This document shows, piece by piece, positions 25,801-36,059 of a stretch of 64,000 nucleotides of DNA. Position 1 is the first letter of the stretch, and each line of letters opens with the position of its first letter. Source of the stretch: Scortum barcoo (taxonomy: Eukaryota > Chordata > Actinopteri > Centrarchiformes > Terapontidae); NCBI GenBank assembly GCA_023238725.1, contig CM041541.1, positions 9,634,044 through 9,698,043 of the forward strand, written 5' to 3'. The notes beneath the pieces are model-generated. The model searched no databases, was not told the DNA's origin, and was given only the letters and a program-made list of their open reading frames with translations. Made by a program: the position numbers and the translations under genes.

Positions 25801-27487
25801 GGAGTTGTGGGTCCTCCAGGAAAGGAAGGAAACATCGGTCAGCCTGGACCAATGGGTGCTCCTGGGAGTAGAGGCTCCAGTGGGGACATCGGGGCACAGG
25901 TGAGATAAGATTACATTTAATATTAACTTTTGTGTAGTGCAATCAATCATTGTAACTCACTGAGATAAAAATCATTTTTTACTGGAGTGACCAGGCCAAG
26001 ATACAGTAACTTAAACCTTAAGCTGGAATAGATGGAGTCCATATAAATAACTCAATAACCAAACAGCCAAAACGGTAGAGGTCACATCATTGGGAATCAA
26101 CTTCTGAGGGTCAAAAGTATCCAATTCAAATTTCATTCTAATCTTGCATCAAGATGTTAAAATAACTTGATCTGGTGACCTTTTTTGTTCTCACCATGAG
26201 CACGGAAATGTTTAGCTTAAAAAATATCTTTTCATCAGGGCCCTGAAGGTGAGCCCGGACCTCCTGGCCCTCCAGGCCCACCAGGACCTCCCACCGCAGT
26301 TGTGGAAGACCTCTTTGTTGCATCTTACGATTATGAAGGAAACGGCGGCATGCCAGAGGCTGTGGAGTTCAGCGAGGATGATGTGGCTGCTGATCCTCCT
26401 CCGCCTCCAGAGTTGAAAGATGAAGCCCTTCCCAATAAGAAAGAGGCCATCCTGCGTGCAGACACCGGAGTCCACCCCACTCTGAAGACCCTCAGTGGAC
26501 ATCTGCAGAACCTCCGCAGTCCTGATGGCAGCAAGATGAACCCTGCGAAAACCTGCCAGGACATCAAGCAGTGCTACCCTCAGAAAACGAGTGGTAGGAG
26601 TCCTGTTTTTCTTCTTTGCTCTTCTGCTTATTTAGATATAATTTTCAGTACCACATATGTACTCAAGCATAATGATGAGCTGTCATTTTGCTTGTATGTT
26701 TGACACAGGCGAGTACTGGATTGATCCAAATCAGGGAAGCACAAAAGATGCCATCAGGGTCTTCTGCAATATGGAAAGTGGTGAAACCTGCATCTCTGCC
26801 AATCCAGCCAACATTCCCAACAAAGCCTGGTGGACCAAATCCACTCCCACTGCCAACAAACCTGTCTGGTTTGGAGCAGACATGAACAGTGGAACTAAAG
26901 TAAGAAATGAATAAACTTTTTGTTGGGTTTGTTTTATTCTAAACATGGTGTCTTTAGAAAGAAAATCCAGCATGCCCTTTGTGTAATCATGTCAAATTAA
27001 CATCTAATTTCAGTTCCGCTACGGAAATAAGGAGGAACAGCCGAATGCGGTGGCGGTTCAGTTGAAGCTGCTGCAGCTTTTGTCCAAGGAGTCACACCAG
27101 AACATCACATACCACTGCAGGAACAGCGTGGCTTACAAAGACGAGAAGAGCAGCAACCTGAAGAAAGCCGTGGTCCTCAGAGGCTCAAATGGCCAGGAGC
27201 TGAGAGCACAAGGCACAAACCGCCTCCGGTACACCGTCATCGAGGACAGCTGCTCGGTAAGTCATTACAGAACACCTAGTTTTTACATAAACTGATTGGA
27301 AGTTGCTTCAACTTATTTATCGGCCTTTCTTTTCCCCCAGAAATTAAACGGAGAGTGGGGCAAGACAGTGATTGAGTACAGGACTCAAACTTCGGCCAGG
27401 CTGCCCATCGTGGACTTGGCCCCCATGGACATTGGAAAGGCTGATCAAGAGTTCGGCCTGGACATTGGCCCTGTGTGCTTCTCATAA
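2265..27487 (+). CDS. col5a2: Procollagen alpha-2(V) chain, five-VWC form
   Basis: Fibrillar procollagen chain that co-assembles as type V collagen and nucleates collagen I fibrils in the extracellular matrix. I read 58 coding exons with GT-AG borders (one GC-AG). Leaving out the defective third exon gives an open frame of 5169 nt, 1722 residues: signal peptide 1-25, VWC modules about 32-313, minor helix about 320-390, N-telopeptide 391-415, main helix 416-1429 (338 perfect Gly-X-Y triplets), C-telopeptide and C-propeptide 1430-1722. It is alpha-2(V) and not alpha-1(I), (II) or (III): the telopeptide has FNEKSSLAGM, close to human LDEKSGL, and the C-propeptide has NQGS where homotrimer-forming chains have NQGC. 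The helix lysines in GLKGHK and GQKGHRG are 843 residues apart, the same spacing as the cross-link lysines K87 and K930 of alpha-1(I). Human COL5A2 is 1499 residues; nearly all the excess is extra VWC exons. The teleost a or b paralogue is not resolved. Confidence 0.95.
2359..7855 (+). other. col5a2 intron 1 (5.5 kb)
   Basis: This is the longest intron of the gene. It holds a dispersed foldback repeat (about 3950-4200) and otherwise AT-rich sequence with no exon-like stretch that I can support. First introns of collagen genes often carry enhancers; that is inference only, as no single element stands out. Confidence 0.6.
3950..4200. repeat. Teleost foldback (inverted-repeat) element, copy 1
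   Basis: A left arm at 3989-4036 (GTTAGCTTAGCTTAGC, then AAAGACTGGAAA and GGGAAACAGCTAGCC) is matched in reverse complement at 4136-4184 (GCTAGCTGTTTCCCC ... CTAAGCTAAGCTAAC). The loop is about 100 bases. I recognise this as a sequence scattered in many bony-fish genomes; family name uncertain. Two more copies occur at about 12430-12690 and 36060-36380. Confidence 0.7.
7856..8068 (+). CDS. col5a2: col5a2 exon 2, VWC module 1
   Basis: 213 nt, phase 1-1, 71 residues. All ten VWC cysteines are present (GC, SC, RIC, VC, VVC, EVC, DC, CC, VC). The acceptor ...TTGACTCAG/AC and donor GCAG/GTAAAT are good. It differs from the other copies at the start (DGCAANRKVY) and shares a 31-base identical block with VWC2 (7881-7911 here). 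Confidence 0.9.
8069..9963 (+). other. col5a2 intron 2
   Basis: Holds a dispersed repeat at about 8478-8660 with a (GATAA)n start. No further VWC exon or remnant could be found between VWC1 and VWC2. Confidence 0.55.
8478..8660 (+). repeat. Teleost dispersed repeat, (GATAA)n type, copy 1
   Basis: Four GATAA units are followed by AACTTTATTAATCCCACCAC and AGGGAAATTCTCTTGTTA. This arrangement recurs at 47762-47890 in the same orientation and is familiar as a common fish repeat, probably the 3' end of a non-LTR retroelement. The exact family and right boundary are uncertain. Confidence 0.6.
9964..10180 (+). pseudogene. col5a2: col5a2 exon 3, VWC module 2, frameshifted / premature stop
   Basis: Reads as a full ten-cysteine VWC module (DTCTENGKIY ... 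GKCCPVCSTAAPHPS) with a proper acceptor (TTTCATGAAG/AT), then meets an in-frame TAG at 10161-10163. The next donor (AACTG/GTAATA at 10181) makes the exon 217 nt, one more than a multiple of three, while the other four copies are exact multiples. One extra base in the ACACCCCTCC stretch (10151-10160) would explain both the stop and the phase. Two AATAAA motifs (10171 and 10183) follow, and GT-rich sequence lies at about 10236-10254. So it may be a dying exon that is skipped, an assembly error, or an alternative last exon. Skipping leaves the main frame intact because the neighbours are all phase 1. Confidence 0.75.
10171..10254 (+). terminator. Possible intronic polyadenylation signals after VWC2
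   Basis: AATAAA at 10171-10176 and 10183-10188 lie 8 and 20 bases after the in-frame stop of VWC2, with a GT-rich run (GTGGGTCTGTGTGTT) about 50 bases on. The order stop, hexamer, GT-rich element is that of a last exon. AATAAA is frequent by chance in AT-rich introns, so this is only a candidate. Confidence 0.35.
10181..11359 (+). other. col5a2 intron between VWC2 and VWC3
   Basis: No exon seen. The last ~25 bases before the VWC3 acceptor resemble those before VWC2, so the duplicated unit included intron sequence. A perfect 14-bp inverted repeat with a 4-base loop is at 11170-11201. Confidence 0.5.
11360..11548 (+). CDS. col5a2: col5a2 exon 4, VWC module 3
   Basis: 189 nt, phase 1-1, 63 residues, ten cysteines (DSCTEDGKTY ... 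GECCPVC). It is the nearest relative of VWC2; long stretches are the same at the DNA level, for example the block encoding CDMGTVVC and TTEIPEG. It has the shortest linker after the module. Donor GCTG/GTAAAC. Confidence 0.9.
11549..12820 (+). other. col5a2 intron between VWC3 and VWC4
   Basis: Contains a copy of the foldback element (about 12430-12690). No VWC remnant seen. Confidence 0.5.
12430..12690. repeat. Teleost foldback element, copy 2 (one arm)
   Basis: Carries AATGAGAAGATTGACACC, then AAAGACTGGAAACGG and GGGAAACAGCTAGCCTGG, matching the left arm of the copy at 3950-4200. The reverse arm is missing or too worn to see. Confidence 0.6.
12821..13039 (+). CDS. col5a2: col5a2 exon 5, VWC module 4
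   Basis: 219 nt, phase 1-1, 73 residues, ten cysteines (DTCTENGKVY ... GECCPVC), with a proline/alanine-rich linker (AAAPTPNADPTA). In sequence it lies between VWC2/3 and VWC5: it shares DTCTENGK and CDMGT with the former and the N-D-(M/I)-W pattern with the latter. Confidence 0.92.
13130..13354 (+). CDS. col5a2: col5a2 exon 6, VWC module 5 (ancestral-like)
   Basis: 225 nt, phase 1-1, 75 residues, ten cysteines. DIWKPEPC...CVCDNG matches the single human COL5A2 module (DIWKPAPC..CVCDNG) best of the five, so this is probably the original exon. Only 90 bases separate it from VWC4. The acceptor is a triple NAG (GCAGCAGCAG), which could give forms differing by one or two residues. Confidence 0.92.
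13783..15139 (+). other. col5a2: col5a2 minor helix and N-telopeptide exons
   Basis: Exons 13783-13799, 13928-13960, 14063-14095, 14510-14563, 14879-14971 and 15065-15139. The first is only 17 nt and takes the frame from phase 1 to phase 0; after it every exon is a multiple of three up to the C-propeptide. They encode a short collagenous segment (from GEKGEPGDIPY to GHPAHPG) and the 25-residue N-telopeptide, whose lysine in FNEKSS is the expected intermolecular cross-link site. Confidence 0.88.
13846..13872. repeat. (AAT)n microsatellite
   Basis: About nine AAT units followed by an A run, in the intron after the 17-nt exon. Confidence 0.9.
15232..20667 (+). other. col5a2: col5a2 main triple helix, N-terminal half
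   Basis: Exons: 15232-15276, 15413-15466, 15593-15646, 15951-16004, 16402-16455, 16579-16632, 16952-16996, 17083-17136, 17229-17273, 17534-17587, 18028-18126, 18257-18301, 18426-18524, 18657-18710, 18816-18923, 19069-19122, 19246-19344, 19718-19771, 19894-19992, 20290-20343, 20468-20521, 20614-20667. All are 45, 54, 99 or 108 nt and begin with a glycine codon, the classic fibrillar collagen plan. No triplet is interrupted. GLKGHK in 16402-16455 holds the helix cross-link lysine. The exon ending at 20343 uses a GC donor (AGG/GCAAGT). Introns are short and AT-rich, with nothing else supportable. Confidence 0.93.
21052..26292 (+). other. col5a2: col5a2 main triple helix, C-terminal half
   Basis: Exons: 21052-21105, 21216-21260, 21425-21523, 21653-21760, 21855-21908, 22097-22150, 22404-22457, 22562-22615, 22729-22836, 23168-23221, 23407-23460, 23726-23887 (162 nt, a hallmark exon size), 24013-24120, 24258-24365, 24695-24748, 24878-24985, 25108-25161, 25282-25389, 25602-25655, 25792-25899, and the first 54 nt of 26239-26593. 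GQKGHRGFTGLHG in 25282-25389 is the C-terminal cross-link site. The helix ends in GPPGPPGPPGPP. With the N-terminal half this makes exactly 1014 residues. Confidence 0.93.
26293..27487 (+). other. col5a2: col5a2 C-telopeptide and C-propeptide (COLF1)
   Basis: Exons 26239-26593, 26709-26899, 27014-27256 and 27341-27487 (stop TAA). The C-propeptide drives chain selection and trimer assembly in the ER and is then removed by BMP1-type proteases. Seven cysteines are present; the third of the usual eight is replaced by serine (GEYWIDPNQGS), as in human alpha-2(V), which fits a chain that joins heterotrimers. The N-glycosylation site NITYHC and the conserved end DQEFGLDIGPVCFS are intact. An acidic, proline-rich stretch (AADPPPPPELKDE) precedes the folded domain. 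Confidence 0.95.
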
Positions 27488-28060
27488 AACACAAATCCCC
27501 AATGCAAGATGGACAGAAATAGCCCTTTTTAGAGGAGTAGCATCATCACCAGAAATTATAGCATATGGACTCCTCTTTCTGTGAGTGTACGAGTCGATGA
27601 AGGTTTGATATTTCATTGCTGCCATTCTTCACACATGGCTGCATTTCCCACATGCTGTTGAAGTGTACTTTCTGTGTCTGCCGGCACATGAGAGCTGTGT
27701 GACCGGTAGGACGCTGACATAATTTATTCACCAATCAATACATTTGCAATCTAGAGCACAAGTACTCCACAGGGAAATGCGCGTGGGTGGAAAAAGTCTG
27801 AGGTGCTAACGTGAAAGCTGTAAAGAAAACAAAATAGGGTTTAGATGGATTGTAAACTTGCAGAAACTGGAAAAATAGCCAATGATTTTGAAGAATAAGA
27901 AGATATTGTGTCTTTCTGGGGAGAATTTAGAGCAAAAGAACTGAAATCTTATAGTAAATAAAAGCATTTGGCTTTTTCATTTGGCTTTTTTTTCCAGTAA
28001 ATGCAGAGGCCTGGATAGGGCAAGATATCGATTAATGACTGTAGTTCTTAATTTTAATGA

Positions 28061-28282
28061 AATAAAAGATGAAAATCATGCTTGAACCTAAATTATTAAG
28101 TTCTTTGCAGGAACTTATTTACTCTTTTAACAGAAAACCTTTGTATCTCCTTTTAAAACCTCTGTAAATGCAACATATGACTGTAAATTTGTTTATTGTT
28201 GACTATGGATGTGGAATAAATGTCTTTCTTTGGAATGACTGTGCTCTTACCACAAACTAAAGCAAAAAAAATGTTAAATAAA
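28061..28282 (+). terminator. col5a2 polyadenylation signals
   Basis: AATAAA at 28061-28066, 28215-28220 and 28277-28282. The second has a T/GT-rich tail (TGTCTTTCTTTGG) right after it and is the best candidate, giving a 3' UTR of roughly 750 bases. Confidence 0.5.
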
Positions 28283-29334
28283 CACTCAGTTCCCCTCATG
28301 AACAGCAGAATTTGGCTTTGAAAATGAGTATAAATGAGCTCAGGAATGACAGAAACTGAACCATCTCACCACTAGAGGGAGACAGTGCTTCTCCTTCGTC
28401 ATGAAATCACAGTTAACTGCTTTCACCTGACATCCCAGGTGATAAAATCCTTCATTATATGGACTTTGAAATGAAAAACCAACAGGACTTTTGGAGTTGA
28501 AAACCAATAAATCTGTGCCTATACTAAATTCATACAAATCACTGGGCCAGCTTACATTTCATACGTGGATTTAAGCTGTATCCAACCTGCATTAATGTTT
28601 ATTTCTTGAAATATAACAGCAAAGCCAACATGAAAGCCCAGTTCCAGGTTTGAAAAGGTGCTTGCATGCCTTTCTTTCTGTTGTGCATGCATATTTGTGT
28701 GTGAGCGAACAAGATGAAAAAAAGGGAAAGAGCCAGAGAGAGGGAGAGAGAAGGCGTCCTTACAGGAAGAAAAAGAGCCAAAGTTCAGGCAGCACATGTT
28801 TCTGGGTCGACCTCTCCTCTCTGTGCTCGGTGAAAGACGTGACACTCTCACCGTTTCCTGCGGCCCGGGCTCGCTCCACATCTGTTGAGGCGGTCATTTT
28901 TAGCCGGGGCTGCTATTTTCATTTCGAGCATGGAAAAGTTTAGGTAAAAGTTGATGGTGTTGATGGAATCTAAACTACACTTTTCTGGAAGCACATTTCT
29001 ACGTAACGTTGTTTTGCTTTTTAATAACTTTTTCATGTACAATCTGCTCAGTTGGGAGCAACTTTGTCAAGACCAACACTAAATTACATAAGACATGAAG
29101 CCAATGGTTCCGCTGCACATTTCCCCCCAATCTTAATATTTTTAAAATTTCTCACATGGTCCATGTCTTGAAGTCTCACAATGTTTGTTAGGTATAATGT
29201 TTACTATGTTCAACATCTTATCTTAGTACATGAACATGATATGATTTGCACAGTATGAGACTGTCATTCATTTTGCAGGTAATTGATCAAGGATGAGACT
29301 AATAAAAAATCTGATCTGAAGATGGTACCGAGTG

Positions 29335-29515
29335 AAGAGTTAGGAGATCACCAAAGTTAATAAAATTCATCCTGATGGGACATTGAAGGTCTGAACTACT
29401 TTTAATGGAAATCAGTCCAATAGATGTCGAGATATTTCGGTCTGAACCGAAGTGGTGACCACAGACAGACAAGCATCGCCATCCCTATAGCCATGCAGCT
29501 AACAAACTGTGCTGC
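29335..29515 (+). repeat. Teleost dispersed repeat (copy 1)
   Basis: GGAGATCACCAAAGTTAATA, TTCATCCTGATGGGACATTG, TCCAATAGATGTCGAGATAT and CATCGCCATCCCTATAGCCA follow in the order of a widespread fish repeat. A reverse-strand copy is at 31340-31690. Family name not certain. Confidence 0.5.
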
Positions 29516-30613
29516 ACAAATAAATCTTGTTGTTGTTGTTATTACTGAAGGACATATGGGGGTGCTGGTTTACAGAAGCAACAAGCAGAAACAAGTGGCT
29601 CAGCTTTAATTAGCCCCGTGCTCATCTCAGAGAGGAAGAAGTCATTTTCATTTCCTGAGGAAATATATGAGCCCAGAGGCTAAATTCTCTTTCTTTGCCT
29701 CTTTTCATCTCCTTGTGCTTGCATGCATGCTTTAAAGTCTCTCATCACCCTTGACACAGTTGAGCTAAAATTCTGTGAAAAACCTGAGTGTGTTGTGTAA
29801 GTTGTGCCCCCGCTGCACCCAAACGTGGGCCGCTGGAGTCTGCGACCCTGAGATGACTTGGCAGCGACGCCCAGATCCTGAATGGGGTGTCTCTTGTTCG
29901 CCGAGGAGCCTCGATGAGATTTCCCAGCTACTCCTTTTCCTTCCTGTGCCCCCTCCAACCCCACCTCACTGACGCCCCTCCAAAACACTTAAAGAACACT
30001 GGGAAAGGATCATGAGAAAGGATCACACTGTTGGCCTAAAGCATCCACGGTGGCATGAAAATGCAGGGCTGAAAGAATTCATCACACAATTAAAGGAAAG
30101 TATTAAGAAAAAGTGGGGGGAATATGCAGTTAGATCATCAGTGTTGAAGCCAGTTATCATTGTTCACATACATTAATTAAAGTAATCCTGTATGTACTCC
30201 AAGTGTCATGGTGACTGTTTTATCTATTACCTCACCTCATTCATCAAATCTGAACTTGCAGTGAAGCATTTGTATGGATTTCTCTTTGAGTGAAGCAGCA
30301 ACTTCATTGGAATGAACTGATTTAGCTGTTTTAACCAATTTAATTCTGGTTTGTAAGATCAGTCACAAATAGTACTGTGATGCAGATTGAGAGCGTTCTG
30401 CACCTTTAGCCAAAGTGCATGGTCTCACTCTGACACCAGCTCCAAAGACAACCAAAAAAGCTTCTTCAGAATCTGACAGCAGAGAGAAATAAGATTATGA
30501 GGACGTCTGAGGTGTTATATACGTTTGTACCTTTTTAAAACTGATATTCAAATGGTATTTTCTGGTCTGTCCCACATTTGCATGATATCAGAAAGTGAAA
30601 TAAGGTCACAATT

Positions 30614-30700
30614 CACACACACACACACACACAAAAGTCAAATGCACTTATTCATATAGGATGCTGCCTCTCCACGCACACACACACACACACACACACC
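30614..30700. repeat. Paired (CA)n microsatellites
   Basis: Two CA runs (30614-30633 and 30677-30700) 43 bases apart. A GC-richer segment begins just to the right. Confidence 0.9.
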
Positions 30701-31339
30701 CTCCTCCACAGGCTGAGGTCGAAGCCGATCGAAAGGGAAATGGGCCGCTTTAACATCCCACCTTTTCCCAGATCCTGGGAGGAGCCTGCGCCTGGTGGCA
30801 GAGGAGAGAACAATGGCAGGAAACTGGGAGAGGAGCGAGGGAGTTCCTGTTGGCAGGGCGATGCTGAAGACGAGAGCAGCGGCGCGCCTCGTACGAGTGG
30901 ATACTGGCACGCCGCCCTGGGCAGTAGGAACTGAGCTCTTTAAAACTGTAATAAACTTATTGTTCGAGATGTTTTGAAGAGTTTGACTGCAAACGTTTGA
31001 AGGGAGTCTGCTGTGAGACTTGAAAAATGAATATGAGAACAAAAGTGCGTGCAAAGCAAATAACTTACATCACTTTTCTACCTGTGACTCAGTCCAAGAA
31101 AAAAAACACATTGTTGGCTCTTAGTTCTGGTCCATTTTGTGTTCACACTGACTTCTTACAGTCTTGGTCCGGTTTGTCCACACCAGAGTTTGCTGGATAC
31201 TAAATGAATTGATCAGGCACTGTGAACCACACCAAACACGTTGGGAGTGAAACCACCTGAGGAATTTATCTGGTTGATAAAAACTTATTTTCATAGATTT
31301 GGCCAGAAAAAGTGCTTCTCGATGATTCTGCACTTTTAG

Positions 31340-31690
31340 CCATGATAATGGCTTGGCTCTAGGGATGTCGGTCCATCAACACTTTGGTCCAGACTGAAAT
31401 ATCACAACAGTTATGTGATGGATCGCTGTGAAATCTTGCACAGACATTCGTGGTCCCCAGAGGATGAATCCTAGTTATTCTGACAATCTTCTGACATTTC
31501 CTGTAGCACCAAAATTGATTGACATTTGTGGTTTTGAGTGAGACGTCTCAAGAACTGTTGGACTGTTGGGTTCTTATGAATTTCGTTCACACACTCAGGT
31601 TGCAGTCCGGATGAATTCTGATCATTTCGGTGACCCCTCAACGTTTCTGCTGATATTAACATTTAGATCAAGCTCTGTTGTGCCTAAGTA
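31340..31690 (-). repeat. Teleost dispersed repeat (copy 2, reverse)
   Basis: GGCTCTAGGGATGTCGGTCC, GTCCAGACTGAAATATCACA and CGTGGTCCCCAGAGGATGAA are the reverse complement of the order seen at 29335-29515. The copy continues into a second, partly inverted half ending near GTGACCCCTCAACGTTTC. Confidence 0.5.
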
Positions 31691-33843
31691 CAGCATAACA
31701 GAGCTGCTATGATGGCTGTAGACTCTTTCTAGTCCTGTTTACATTATCTATACATGACAACTATAGTGTGGTTAAGGTTAATGTTAAACAACTAAAACAC
31801 AAACGTTGACTTGCACATCGTGACAGGATGCAAATTCTGGTCTCTTGTATGAAAATCAGTTGCAGTATAGCCATCCACCACTCCAGTCTTAAATAGAGGG
31901 TGCACTACATCAATTCAATTAATGGGAATACTCACTGCATAGGGACAACAAAGAAGTCAAACTAGGCAAGGATTATTACTTTTAAGGCGGTACACAAACC
32001 CCAAAGTATCCACGTTTCTTGTTTCTTCAGACTACATTGATGTGATGTTGCATTGTATCCAGATTTCAGCAATTATTTTGGTGAGTGCAGTAATGACCGA
32101 TGGAAATGATCCAGAGCCAAACATACAGAAACAAGAGCCCACTAAACTGGATCATCCTTTAATCAAACTCAGAGCGGTTAAAAAGCAGTTGTATTCTTCT
32201 GAAATAAAAACTTTAACTTAAGTGACAAATTTGTGTCACAGCTGTAAAAAAAAAAAAAGATTTCTTCTTGCATCTCAGGTGAAATGTGATAACATTTATG
32301 AGGGCCACAGCTGTAAAAGACAAAAGAAAAAAAAAAAAACATTAGATTGCAACGCCCCTGGCTAGCAATCTGGAAATGAACTCTCCACATGATGTATTTG
32401 CACGTTTGATTGTGACGTCCCTCCAGAAACACCAAAGCAGCAACGCTACTACACAACCGAGCGCTGACATCACCATGTGAAGAGCTGCTCAGATAATTCA
32501 TGACCCTGCAGCGGTCTTAAAGGGCCGGCAGACTTTCTGCAGTCCCACCCAGGCCCGGGTCACATCCATGCAGCCGGGCCACATTGCTCACCCTGTACTG
32601 TACGCCCTCCACACCCTCGAGCACAGCCAAGAAGTCATTCCATTGTTCTCCAGAGTGAGACATCCCCATGCACAAGTGGTCCGATTATGTTATAAGCCAG
32701 ATGTGTGTGTGTGTGTGTGACAGAGACAAAGGATGGCAGTGCATTGTTTTCCGAGGTATTCTGAGGGTTTGTAATGAAGAGGAGTTACTGGAAATGGCTG
32801 CAGCATATTGTTAAAAGTTTGAGTCACTCTTCCTTGAAAACTATCTGTCTCTGTTCATATACGCTGATAATTAAGTTTTGATGCTGAGTTATTTGGTTTG
32901 GTGATTCTTCACTTAACTTACCAGAAATCCAACCATGTCCTGGTTTTCTGTTAGTTTAAGTATTTAATGGTGGTGTCTGTGATCAGCTCTACTTTGCTCA
33001 CTCTTTGCATTCCTAACATATCTCATTGCTGTTGATAAAGTGCATCACATCTCTTGCATCAAAGGGTTTTTCAGAGGATGCACTTGTGACAAATGGGAAT
33101 TTTCCTTATAAAGGGAAGGAAAAATCCATTTCAGTGGCCCAGAAACTGAGATAGCCACATTCCTTTAGTCTGAACCCCTTTAACTTCTCCAGCATTTTTT
33201 TCTGACATAATACAAATATGCATGTATTGAGATAAGAGTATAAATGAAGGACAAAAAGCGTGGTCTTTCCTGTAGCTTCTCAGGTAATTGTTAAGAGTAT
33301 CATTTAAGATAAAGGTAAAGACAAAAGGTGATGAAGAAGCTGTTTAATGTAAGACTATTAAAAAAAAAGTCCCTTATCCCTGATACTGGTTTGTATCATT
33401 GCATTAGTGTTCTAAGAGCCAAAATGTTTTTGTTTAATCAAGTAGTACTTGAAAAACAATCAGGTCTTTACTTAATTGAAAGTAGCAATCAAAGTGTAGA
33501 AATACTTATAAAAATTAGCTTAATCTGAGGTACTTTATATGAGGAAATAGATTTTCTATAATATTTTTTATAAATAATTGGATTCTGCCAAAGTAACTCA
33601 ACATTTAACATAAATGTAGTGGAAAAAACAGCACAATATTTCCTACTTAATTGTAGTGAAGTATAAAGTTGTATAAAATGGAAATACTTAAAAAAAGTTC
33701 TACTAGTAGTAGTAGAAGTAAAATTATACTTAAGTATATACTAATAAGTATAGTACTTAAGTAAATGTACTTTCCACCAATGGTTGTGAAAAGTTTGTGC
33801 AGGTGTGTACAGTACAGTCCACAACACACACACACACACACCG

Positions 33844-34160
33844 CAGTGGTGGCATGTCCATTTACTCAGGTGATGCACTTTAATTAGGTAATTCCTTGCT
33901 ATGTAATTTTACACTTTTACTCCACCCTATTTCAGATGGAAATCTTCTGCAGCATTTTTTTGACAGCTACAGTTACTAGTTACTTTGCAGGTTAAATGCT
34001 TTGCACACCCACACAGGATTTGCAAATGCTCTGGATTTTCCAAACTCACTGTACTTAATAAGAATGATCACTGTGAATGTTGTCCCACCCTAACTAATGT
34101 ACAACACAAAATTGAAGTGAAGTACTTGAGTAAATGTACTTAGTTACATTCCACCACTGC
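33844..34160. repeat. MITE-like element with terminal inverted repeats
   Basis: Begins CAGTGGTGGCATGTCCATTT and ends with the inverse GTTACATTCCACCACTG, with ACTCAGGT/ACTTGAGT extending the inverted ends. This matches the very common fish element whose end reads CAGTGGTGGAAAGTAACTAA. Further pieces lie at 33720-33790, about 40600-40700, 43450-43625 and 49095-49195. I see no clear target-site duplication. Confidence 0.6.
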
Positions 34161-36059
34161 CCACAGCGTAGATTATATTTTTCCCTGTTGTTGCTGATTC
34201 TGGGTACAATCTGGAGTCTAAAGGAATGTACTGAGGTCGAATTAAATATTGAGTCACTGTGTGTTGCATAAGTTCATAATAGTCTGTTTCTCACTCGGGG
34301 GATTACTCAGAATAAGTGCGAGACTAATTGCCACAAGGTGGAGAAAAATCATAGAATCATTTACTGCAGTGATTTCTTTCGCCGTGCAGGGGAGCACACA
34401 TGGCATTTATTCACTCACGTCCTGTGGAAATGTCCCTGGCAAATACCGAGAACTGCTACCAACTTGTTGGAAATGCAAAAAAACATCAGCTCGGCGCTTT
34501 AAGTTTCAGTGGACGCACGCGGAAGTTGGGGCTGTAAACAAGTGTTAGTCATGAGACCGAGGAAGTGTTTGCTACCAGCACACAAGCGCCGACAGATCAA
34601 GAGTTCAATGGCAATGTATTCTTAGAAACAGGAAGCCTGCAATATGTCCACTGGTCTGATTTCCACAGAGGTAAATAAAGGGAGGTGGAACTTGTCGGGT
34701 GGCGCTGTGATAGGTAAACAGCACAAAAAAACATCTTTACAAGTTCAGCTTTATTTTGGTCTTCGTTTTCAAAGGATACATGTGCCATCAGGAACCACAC
34801 AGGATACCATCTCTGATACTGATGTTACAGGATGCGAGTTAAAAGTGTGGTTAGCTGCGCTGTAAAAGTGCCAGATGTTTAGTGTTTTGCGCAAAATAAC
34901 AGGGGAAGGGACGGTCTCACGAGCGCTGCGATGCCCCAGTGCGCTGTCCAAAACTGCAGACTCCTTTGTGGATTGCGGACTTCGAAAGGAACGCAAGCAG
35001 CTTGTAAATATTACTTAAAACGACGGTCGATGCACACATGCTTTTGATCATTACGTGCTCTGTTTGCAGATGGACGTATTTAACGGTCGGGAAGAAAGTG
35101 GCACGTTAAATGCTTTTGCAGGCTCGCCGCTTTGAGTTTGATAAATGATGCACTCAAAGGATAGATATAGCACTTTTCCTTTGGGACTTCCTAATTGCAC
35201 CTGATCACATATACGCTTTGGACGGGGAACAGACAGCAACACGCCCTGCTTTGTCTGGAAACAATATTCAGTTCAGAGGGAGACATTTTCTAAGGTCAGA
35301 CAAGGAAATCCCACCCTTAATTAAATATGTGGGAAAGAAAATACACATACACATTTTCTTTCATTTGCCTTTGATGGAAACAGTGAATAAAAAGCAGCAA
35401 CACAAACAGCGGGTCTTTTGTGAATCTCACTTTTAAACCACTTATTTTTATTTACAGCATTATTACTTCCTTATAAACAAGCATGGGTGCGTCGGCCAAA
35501 CTATGTTACAAAGAGGAAAATGAGATTCAGACTAAAATAAGGTTGCATAACAGCTCCAACATGGGAAAAACACACGCATTTGTGTTTTATATCCATATTC
35601 TGAAACATCAAGGTTCATTTTTGACATCAGGAGAACAAACCTGCTCTAAAATATTGTAAACTCAAGATTCCCTCATTAGCTTTTTGCGACCGTTTGGACT
35701 GTATCTCATGGCCTTCTTCAGTAAACAGGATTATAATCAGAGACAGAAACTATGCACGGTCACTCACACAATCACATGAGCATTTGTTGAAGAAGGCCAT
35801 AAAATATGGTTAAAAGCCTGTAAGTGAACCCTGAGAGAACATTTTATTGTGGATACAGGTATTTTATTCTTGTAGCTGATGGTGATCAATACAAAGCACT
35901 ATTATTATTTATATTCTTTCTATTGCAAAGTAATGGAGATGCCCCCAAAACTAAGCAAGACCTGTGAAGAGTTTTCTTTACAAAAATTTTGTGAACATTT
36001 TAGGAAATTTTTGCTTTGCTGCATAAAGTTAAGATTATTAATATGTATAAAGCGTCCGC

